Assembly (NCBI GenBank): GCA_002342985.1
Contig: DDRC01000224.1
Coordinates: 1-8,342, forward strand
Length of the DNA stretch: 8,342 bases
Direction: 5' to 3'
From: Flavobacteriales bacterium UBA2426
GTDB taxonomy: Bacteria > Bacteroidota > Bacteroidia > Flavobacteriales_F > PHOS-HE28
Shown here: piece by piece, positions 1 through 5,603 of the stretch
Layout: each line of letters begins with the position of its first letter
Numbering within the stretch: position 1 is the stretch's first letter
The notes under the pieces: model-generated
Told to the model about the DNA's origin: nothing
Seen by the model: the letters and a program-made list of their open reading frames with translations, nothing else
Database searches by the model: none
Position numbers and translations under genes: made by a program

Positions 1-25
1 CGAGCGACTGGTGATCCAGAAGTAG
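1..25 (+). CDS. C-terminal end of an upstream gene (partial), possible T9SS cargo
   Basis: The reading frame starting at base 2 gives ERLVIQK followed by a TAG stop at 23-25. Only seven residues are visible, so no domain can be assigned. The sequence has the look of the last beta-strand of a type A T9SS sorting domain, which in Bacteroidota proteins usually ends in a short hydrophobic strand with a basic terminal residue. The stop lies 14 nt before a strong hairpin on the same strand, as expected for the end of a transcription unit. The other two forward frames have no such end signal. The family assignment is an inference from very little sequence. Confidence 0.5.
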
Positions 26-39
26 CGGCATCACATGAT

Positions 40-80
40 GAAGCAGGCGCGGCGCTCCATTGGGGCGCCGCGCCTGCTTC
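40..80 (+). terminator. Perfect 16-bp GC-rich hairpin, probable transcription terminator
   Basis: GAAGCAGGCGCGGCGC (40-55) is exactly complementary to GCGCCGCGCCTGCTTC (65-80). The nine bases between can pair further (T56-G64, C57-G63, C58-G62), leaving a three-base ATT loop and a stem of about 19 bp. It lies between the stop at 25 and the kinase start at 109. No T-run follows the right arm (GGGCCCTTCC comes next), so it is not a textbook rho-independent terminator. Its placement and stability still make termination or 3'-end protection of the upstream mRNA the most likely role. Confidence 0.6.
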
Positions 81-108
81 GGGCCCTTCCGATACCTTGC
101 CCTTTCGC

Positions 109-3108
109 ATGCGCAACAGCTCCCTATTCGTCGTCATGTTCGGCTCTGCCTGTGCCACCGCGCAGCAGACAGAGGTGACCCGGTATGACGTGGACCAGGG
201 GCTGCCGCAGAGCATGGTGAACCATGTGCTGCAGGATGCCGATGGCTTCATCTGGCTCGGCACCGGCGATGGCCTGGCGCGCTTCGATGGTCATCGCTTC
301 ATCAGCTACAAACACGATCCCCGCGCTGCAGAGAGCCTATCGCACAACAGCATCTGGGGAATCATGGAGCAGGATGAGCGCCACCTGCTCATCGGCACGC
401 GCACTGGGCTCGACCTGCTGGACCGCCGCACGGGCCGCTTTGCGCACGCGGCCACTTCGCTTCCGGAGAAGCAGGACGGATGCTGGCAGCCGGTCTGGCG
501 GCGCGCTGACGGTGCACTCCTGTATTCGCCGCTGACCCGCACACTGCTCCGTGTGCAGGAGGGCAGCAGCAGCTTGCAGCAGCTGAGGCACACCGCCAGC
601 TACGCCATGCACGCCGACCCTGGCTCGGGCACCATCACGCAGGTGCTCTGGCCCGACACCCTGCTCACCCTGCTGCCCGACGGCCAGGAGCGCATCGATC
701 GGCTGCCGAACCCCCGACAGGAGCGGATCACGGGATTGCTGCCCCTGGGCAGCCGCTGGCTGATGCTCACGGACCTCAGCGCTTGGACATGGTCGGCGGA
801 AGAGGGCCGCAGGCCCTTGCCTCCGGAGACGCAGGCATGGATGGATCGCGCATCGAAGGGGAAGCGCGGCGCTATCGGTCCTGACGGAGGGATCTGGGTG
901 AGCCAATCGGGAGCCGGCGTGGCCGTGCTCGACCGGGACCTGCGCATCGTGCAGCGCTACCCCCTCCTGCCTGAGCATGAACGGCCGCTGGACATCACGG
1001 TGATCGCCTTCGACCGGCAAGGCAATGCCTGGGTGGGCACCGATGGCAAGGGCGTCTTCCGGATCGCCCCGCAGCGCATCCGGTTCGGCCGGTGCATGCC
1101 AGGGCAGGGCATGGGCTGGGAGCCGCCCTCCTGGTTCGTCCGCGGCTTCGCGCAATGGGATGCGCACCAGGTCCTGGTCCATCTCTACCAAGGCGGATTC
1201 GCCCTGTTCGATGAGCGGACGGATGCGCTGCAGCCGCTGGAGCTTCCGTACTCCACGCGCACCGCGCTCGCCGACCCGGAGCATTCCGGGCCTTGGACCG
1301 ATGCGCAGGGCGCACTGTGGCTCCGCGACATCTACTCGGTGACCGCTCTGGAACCCGGAACCGGCCGACTGCTGCTTCCGCACCGCACCACCCATGGCAA
1401 TGCCTTGGCCATCGGCCCGGATGGCGATGCCGTGGTAATCTCGCGCGAAGGTCTGCACGCCATGCGCCATGGGCCGGACGGCATCAGGGCCTTGCCCCTG
1501 CCCAGCGACAGCCTACGGCGCTGGATGAGCGCGGTGAAAACGGTCCCCTCGCGCCTCGCCTTCGATCACCGAGGGCGATTGCTCGCATGCCAATCCACCA
1601 TGCCGATCGCAGTGTGGCAAAATGACCGCCCGATCCCTGCCGGTCCCTTCCCTTCCAGCACCCGGTTCACCGCTGTTGCGCAAGGCGCCGAAGGGGACCT
1701 CTGGATGACCACCAATGAGGGCCTCTACCTGCTCAGCGGCACTGACCTTTCGGTCAAACGCCACTGGACGGTGCACGACGGCCTTCCCGACCAATTCCTC
1801 TATGGCATGCTCCAGGGCGATGATGGCGCTTGGTGGATATCCTCGAACAAGGGCCTCTGCCGCTTCGATCCGGCCAGGGACGCGTTCACCGCCTTCGGGC
1901 CCATGGACGGCCTGCAAAGCACCGAATTCAACTCGGGCGCCTTCCTCCGGTCGGCCAGCGGACGGCTCTACTTCGGTGGCATCAACGGGTTCAACCACTT
2001 CCGGCCCGCATCGCTTCGCATCGACCCCGATACGCCCTTGGTGGCGCTCATCGGGCTCGTTGCTCAGGACTCCGTGGTCGATGCCGCAGCGCTCGGCGAT
2101 GCACCGGCCATAGTGCTGCCCTTCGGCCGCAACCAGCTGCTCATCGACCTTGCCGTGCTGGAGATGACTGCGCCGGAGCGCAACCATTACCGCTGGCGCA
2201 TCACGGGCTACAGCGATTGGGCCGAGCAGCCGGCCGACCGGCCCATTACGCTCACGAACATGCCCGCAGGCCGCTTCACCCTCGAGGTGATCGGCGTCAA
2301 TGGCGACGGCATCGCTTCCGCACCGCGCACAGTCCTCGCCATTGCCGTCCCCCTGCCCTTCACGGCATCACCGGGGTTCTTCGTGCTGCTGGGAGGACTG
2401 CTGATCGGCGGCCTAGGCGCGGCAGGCTTCCTCCTCTACCGGCAGCACGTGCGCCGCCGGCAGCAACGCGCGGAGCAGGAACTGAAGGAAATGCGCATCC
2501 GCGCCCGCATCGCGCACGACTTGCACGACGATGTGGGCAGCGGTTTGGCCCGCATCACCGCCCTTGCTCGCACCGCCGAGCGCAAGGGCGCCAAAGGCGA
2601 GGATGCCGCAGGCGACGTGCAACGCGTGCGTGCACTCTCGCAGGAATTGATGCAGGACCTGCGCGATGTGGTCTGGGTGAACGATCCGCGCGATGGCGAT
2701 CTGGCAGCGCTGCTGCTGCGGCTGCGGGCCTACGTGCAGGACCTGTTCGAGCCCACCGGCGCAGACTGCGTGTTCGATTTCCCGGATCCACTGCCCGAAC
2801 GCCGCATCGGCAGCCAGGCCCGTCGCAACCTCTTCCTCATCGCCAAGGAAGCCGCGCACAACGCGTTCAAGTACAGCGGGGCCCGTAGGGTCACCGTCCG
2901 CTTCGAGCTGGACGCGACGGGATTCGCCCTGGAGCTGGCGGACAACGGGAAGGGGCTGGACGCTGGCGTGGCCCCGCAGGGCGGGCATGGCCTGGCGAAC
3001 ATGCGCCAGCGGGCCGCGGAGCTGGGTGCGGACTGCGCCATCGCCGCCGCTGTTGATGGCGGGACATCCGTGCGCGTTGCAGGACCGCTCCCGGCCCTCG
3101 ACCTTTGA
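109..3108 (+). CDS. Reg_prop/Y_Y_Y sensor histidine kinase (HisKA_3 type)
   Basis: This 999-residue sensor kinase should detect a periplasmic signal and phosphorylate the regulator encoded 3 nt downstream. Residues 1-18 form a short signal peptide with likely cleavage at ATA|QQ. The periplasmic part carries two-component-regulator propeller (Reg_prop) repeats. The clearest are GLPQS to FDG (31-61), LLIGTRTGL (93-101), NAWVGTDG (306-313), DLWMTTNEGLYLL (from about 530), WWISSNKGL (575 on) and the FGGINGFN stretch (622-629). A Y_Y_Y domain (about 675-742, with YRWRITGYSDW) precedes one membrane helix (about 757-777). The cytoplasmic core has the phosphoacceptor His806 in AHDLHDDVG, the N-box Asn918 in KEAAHNAFKYS, the G1 box DNGKG (945-949) and the G2 box GHGL (959-962), so all catalytic motifs are intact. 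I chose ATG at 109 over the in-frame TTG at 97 because it puts the signal peptide at the N-terminus. Unlike classical hybrid HTCS proteins it has no fused receiver or AraC domain. The ligand cannot be predicted. Confidence 0.95.
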   Translation: MRNSSLFVVMFGSACATAQQTEVTRYDVDQGLPQSMVNHVLQDADGFIWLGTGDGLARFDGHRFISYKHDPRAAESLSHNSIWGIMEQDERHLLIGTRTGLDLLDRRTGRFAHAATSLPEKQDGCWQPVWRRADGALLYSPLTRTLLRVQEGSSSLQQLRHTASYAMHADPGSGTITQVLWPDTLLTLLPDGQERIDRLPNPRQERITGLLPLGSRWLMLTDLSAWTWSAEEGRRPLPPETQAWMDRASKGKRGAIGPDGGIWVSQSGAGVAVLDRDLRIVQRYPLLPEHERPLDITVIAFDRQGNAWVGTDGKGVFRIAPQRIRFGRCMPGQGMGWEPPSWFVRGFAQWDAHQVLVHLYQGGFALFDERTDALQPLELPYSTRTALADPEHSGPWTDAQGALWLRDIYSVTALEPGTGRLLLPHRTTHGNALAIGPDGDAVVISREGLHAMRHGPDGIRALPLPSDSLRRWMSAVKTVPSRLAFDHRGRLLACQSTMPIAVWQNDRPIPAGPFPSSTRFTAVAQGAEGDLWMTTNEGLYLLSGTDLSVKRHWTVHDGLPDQFLYGMLQGDDGAWWISSNKGLCRFDPARDAFTAFGPMDGLQSTEFNSGAFLRSASGRLYFGGINGFNHFRPASLRIDPDTPLVALIGLVAQDSVVDAAALGDAPAIVLPFGRNQLLIDLAVLEMTAPERNHYRWRITGYSDWAEQPADRPITLTNMPAGRFTLEVIGVNGDGIASAPRTVLAIAVPLPFTASPGFFVLLGGLLIGGLGAAGFLLYRQHVRRRQQRAEQELKEMRIRARIAHDLHDDVGSGLARITALARTAERKGAKGEDAAGDVQRVRALSQELMQDLRDVVWVNDPRDGDLAALLLRLRAYVQDLFEPTGADCVFDFPDPLPERRIGSQARRNLFLIAKEAAHNAFKYSGARRVTVRFELDATGFALELADNGKGLDAGVAPQGGHGLANMRQRAAELGADCAIAAAVDGGTSVRVAGPLPALDL

Positions 3109-3111
3109 GGC

Positions 3112-3738
3112 ATGCCCATCCGAGTGAGCGTGATCGAGGACGACGCCATCCTGCGCGATGCGATGGCCGATGCCATCGGCGATGATCCGGCGATGCAGGT
3201 GGTGGGCCTGCACCCAACCGGCGAGTCCTTCCTGGCACAACTGGATGCCGAGGCCCCCGATGTGGCCATCATGGACATCAACCTGCCGGGCTTCAGCGGC
3301 ATCGAGGCGGTGCGCCGCGCCAAGGCGAAGCGGCCGGCCGCGCAATTCTTGATGTGCACCGTGCAGGATGACGACGACCACCTCTTCGAGGCCCTCTGCG
3401 CCGGCGCAACCGGCTACCTGGTGAAGGATGCCGACCCCCAGCAGGTGATTGCGGCGGTGAAGGACCTGCATGGCGGCGGCTCACCGATGAGCGCGGGCAT
3501 CGCACGCAGGGTCATCCACGCGCTGCAGCGTCAGCGGTCGCCCAGCCCGGAGATCATGCGCCTCACGGACCGTGAGCGGGAAGTGCTGGACCAGCTAGCT
3601 CAGGGCTACCGCTACAAGGAAATCGCGGCGCGGCTGCAGGTGAGCATGGACACCGTGCGCACCCACATCCGCAACCTCTACGAGAAGCTGCAGGTGAGCT
3701 CGCGCACCGATGCGCTGAACAAGCTCTATCCGCGCTGA
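3112..3738 (+). CDS. NarL/LuxR-family response regulator
   Basis: This 208-residue protein is a complete two-domain response regulator and the evident partner of the HisKA_3 kinase just upstream (3-nt gap, same operon). The receiver domain (about 3-120) has the acidic pair Asp10/Asp11, the phosphoacceptor Asp55 in VAIMDINLPG, the switch Thr83 and the conserved Lys105 in GYLVKD. A LuxR-type helix-turn-helix fills the C-terminus (about 149-205): LTDREREVLDQLAQG, then KEIAARLQVSMDTVRTHI and a closing helix. Phosphorylation would be expected to promote dimerisation and binding to target promoters. The targets are unknown; the inverted repeat 8 nt after the stop codon is one candidate site. Length and motif set are normal for the family. 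Confidence 0.96.
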   Translation: MPIRVSVIEDDAILRDAMADAIGDDPAMQVVGLHPTGESFLAQLDAEAPDVAIMDINLPGFSGIEAVRRAKAKRPAAQFLMCTVQDDDDHLFEALCAGATGYLVKDADPQQVIAAVKDLHGGGSPMSAGIARRVIHALQRQRSPSPEIMRLTDREREVLDQLAQGYRYKEIAARLQVSMDTVRTHIRNLYEKLQVSSRTDALNKLYPR

Positions 3739-3745
3739 GCGCAGG

Positions 3746-3785
3746 GTCCGGAGGGCCTCGCACAAATGTGGTATTGCCTCCGGAC
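3746..3785. repeat. 9-bp perfect inverted repeat between regulator and PQQ-like gene
   Basis: GTCCGGAGG (3746-3754) is the exact reverse complement of CCTCCGGAC (3777-3785), separated by 22 nt that contain a small CAC/GTG stem. It begins 8 nt after the regulator stop. As RNA it could be a terminator-like stem-loop for the kinase-regulator operon, although no T-run follows. As DNA it could be an operator: the right arm directly abuts a possible -33 element (ATTG, 3773-3776) of the next gene. The repeat is directly visible; either role is inference. Confidence 0.5.
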
Positions 3786-3804
3786 GGACGCAGGGGAACC
3801 TTTG
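3773..3804 (+). promoter_or_regulatory. Possible Bacteroidota-type promoter for the PQQ-like gene
   Basis: ATTG (3773-3776) and AACCTTTG (3797-3804) are 20 bp apart. They match the Bacteroidota primary-sigma pattern (TTTG near -33, TAnnTTTG near -7) with one mismatch in each element. A start about 7 nt after the second box would leave a leader of roughly 20 nt before the ATG at 3831. The match is imperfect and short motifs arise by chance, so this is tentative. Confidence 0.3.
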
Positions 3805-3830
3805 CCCGCACTGCATATCCATTCCGAACC

Positions 3831-5408
3831 ATGCGCTGCACCGCTCTTCTCCCTGTCCTCCTCCCCAGCCTGCTCCTCGCCCAGAAGGAGTTCCCCAAGG
3901 TGTGGGAGGCCAAGTTCTCGGTGAACCCGGAATGGAACGCCGTTTCGCCCGACCTGGCCCATGTGGTGGCCGGTGACATGTCGGAGATCGAGATGCTCGA
4001 CGGGAGTACCGGGAAGCCGCTGTGGACCTACAACTTCAAGGAGAAGCACGGCGTGAAGAAGTGCGAGGATTGGATCGCCCACCACGACAGCCAGACCATC
4101 GAGGTCATCATCCAGAAGGGCAAGAACGAGCCGCGGGAGATCACCCACCTGGACTATGCCACGGGCCAGCCCGTGGCCACCGAGCAGATGGCCGCGCGCA
4201 CCAAAGAAGCGCCCGAGCAGAAGCGCAAGGCGGCCGTGAGCCGCCGCATCAACCGTGTGAACTGCTTTGACGAGGCGAGCCGCACCACGATCCGCGTGAG
4301 CTACGCGAATCGGGTGGTGCGCAACGCGATCGGCGGGCAGGACATGGAGCTGACCGTTCGCGCCAGCGGGGGTCACAGCTGGACGGCCACCTTCACCGGG
4401 CGCGTGGTGGCCCACTTGGTGCACGACATGCTGCCGGCGGACGACGGCCCCATGATCCTGAACGTGACCACCGGCCAGGGCAAGGTCTTCGTGGTCTACG
4501 AGGGCATCACCTGCATCGACCTGGCCACCGGCAGGGTGCTCTGGAGCAGCTCGTTCGACAACACGCAGACCAGCATCGGGCTGGCAGCCCGGCAGGAGAT
4601 CGGCCGCGCCGCCATGCCCTTGCCCGCTGCCGACGGCGTGTACGTGTGCGACTTCAGCAAGGGGGAGCGCACCATCAAGAAGCTCGACCTGAGCACCGGC
4701 AGCGTGATCTGGCAGGCCGATGCGCTGAAGAAGGACGATATCGTATCGGAACTCGTGGTGGATGGCGGCAACCTCATCGCCCGTTTCGGCGGGCTCATCC
4801 GCGTGGAGCGCTTCATCCCCTCCACGAACGGCGGCGTGGGCGACGGCACCTACAAGGTGGAGCACGCCTTCGAGGGCAGCACCAGCCTGCGCGCCTACGA
4901 TGCGGCCACCGGCAAGCCCGTGTGGAGCACCGAATCCATGGACCTGCCGGACAACTTCAGGGCGAGCGAATGCAACATCCTCAGCGGGAACGGACGCGTC
5001 AATGCGTGCGGCGCCAAGAACATGTACGTGTTCGACGCCGCCACGGGCAAGGTTGAGAAGCAGGGCGAGTACAACGCCAAGGCCATCGGTGCCGCCCAGG
5101 CCTTGTACCCCTATGAGGACAGCTTCATGATCGAGGGCAGCAAGGGGATCGCGCAGCTCGATGCCGGACTGAAGCTCAAGTACGCCACCAATACCGGGCA
5201 ATGCCTCCTCACGGAGATGCGCGGCGATGCGTTCATCGTTTGGACCGGGAAGAAGCCGGACGACCGCAACGAGTTCATCCGCTTCGACCCCGCCTCGGGC
5301 GCCATCATGGGCAAGCTGGAAGGCTGCTACAGGCCCCGGTTCGATATGACCGGCGACCGCTTCATCCGCTTCGACAATCCGAAGGTGATGATGTACCGCA
5401 CGAATTGA
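3831..5408 (+). CDS. Secreted PQQ-like beta-propeller repeat protein
   Basis: The 525-residue product starts with a signal peptide (MRCTALLPVLLPSLLLAQ, likely cut at A17|Q18) and has no later membrane helix, so it should be periplasmic or exported. It has at least seven PQQ/BamB-like blade motifs of the form D-x-[AS]-TG-x-x-x-W, with the T/S-G at about residues 60, 111, 233, 289, 360, 405 and 489. Trp closes the motif at 65, 238, 294 and 365 (for example DLATGRVLW, DLSTGSVIW, DAATGKPVW). A charged, helix-prone stretch (about 115-140, rich in K, R, E and A) interrupts the propeller. I see no haem-binding CxxCH motif and no recognisable quinoprotein dehydrogenase active site, so a structural, binding or scaffold role is more likely than catalysis. 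The reading frame extends upstream to a GTG at 3768, but that start would bury the signal peptide behind 21 residues. It lies 92 nt after the regulator gene. The family is clear; the specific function is unknown. Confidence 0.88.
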   Translation: MRCTALLPVLLPSLLLAQKEFPKVWEAKFSVNPEWNAVSPDLAHVVAGDMSEIEMLDGSTGKPLWTYNFKEKHGVKKCEDWIAHHDSQTIEVIIQKGKNEPREITHLDYATGQPVATEQMAARTKEAPEQKRKAAVSRRINRVNCFDEASRTTIRVSYANRVVRNAIGGQDMELTVRASGGHSWTATFTGRVVAHLVHDMLPADDGPMILNVTTGQGKVFVVYEGITCIDLATGRVLWSSSFDNTQTSIGLAARQEIGRAAMPLPAADGVYVCDFSKGERTIKKLDLSTGSVIWQADALKKDDIVSELVVDGGNLIARFGGLIRVERFIPSTNGGVGDGTYKVEHAFEGSTSLRAYDAATGKPVWSTESMDLPDNFRASECNILSGNGRVNACGAKNMYVFDAATGKVEKQGEYNAKAIGAAQALYPYEDSFMIEGSKGIAQLDAGLKLKYATNTGQCLLTEMRGDAFIVWTGKKPDDRNEFIRFDPASGAIMGKLEGCYRPRFDMTGDRFIRFDNPKVMMYRTN

Positions 5409-5603
5409 GATGCCTGTCGCAGCGGAGCCCTCGTGCCGTAAGCAGACGCCGAAGCCACCCCTCAGCGCCCCGCGGACGCGCATTGGAGCGCACGTGGCCC
5501 TTGGTGCGTTGGGCACTGCCAGCGCCCCGGCCGGAAGGACACCAGCGCCCCCCATGCAAACAGGAACACGACCGCCTCCATGCCACCAACCGCCCAACAT
5601 CCC
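5409..5603. other. 195-bp gap with three CAGCGCCCC direct repeats and a weak hairpin
   Basis: This gap separates the two secreted-protein genes. The 9-mer CAGCGCCCC occurs three times in the same orientation (5463-5471, 5520-5528, 5543-5551). AGCGCAC (5487-5493) and GTGCGTT (5504-5510) can form a 7-bp stem with one G-T pair and a 10-nt loop, but no T-run follows, so it is a poor terminator. I found no convincing TAnnTTTG promoter. A proline-rich 70-codon frame opens at 5410 and overlaps the next gene; it has no recognisable features and I do not call it. Confidence 0.4.

Noticed and set aside
97..108. TTG start four codons upstream of the kinase ATG
   Set aside because: ATG at 109 is the commoner start codon and puts the basic residue and hydrophobic core of the signal peptide at the N-terminus. 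TTG is also part of a TACCTTG stretch that slightly resembles a -7 box.
337..1470. 377-codon minus-strand frame inside the kinase gene
   Set aside because: Arginine-, alanine- and proline-rich shadow of the Reg_prop region with no recognisable motifs.
1830..2888. 352-codon plus-strand frame overlapping the kinase in another phase
   Set aside because: It is extremely Arg/Ala/Pro-rich and overlaps the intact Y_Y_Y, membrane and HisKA_3 coding region, so it is a GC-driven shadow.
2413..3471. 352-codon minus-strand frame spanning the kinase-regulator junction
   Set aside because: It opposes two well-supported genes with conserved catalytic motifs and shows no domain of its own.
3732..3742. GCGCTGAGCGC palindrome over the regulator stop codon
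   Set aside because: The 5-bp arms with a one-base centre cannot form a useful RNA hairpin and are expected by chance in such GC-rich DNA.
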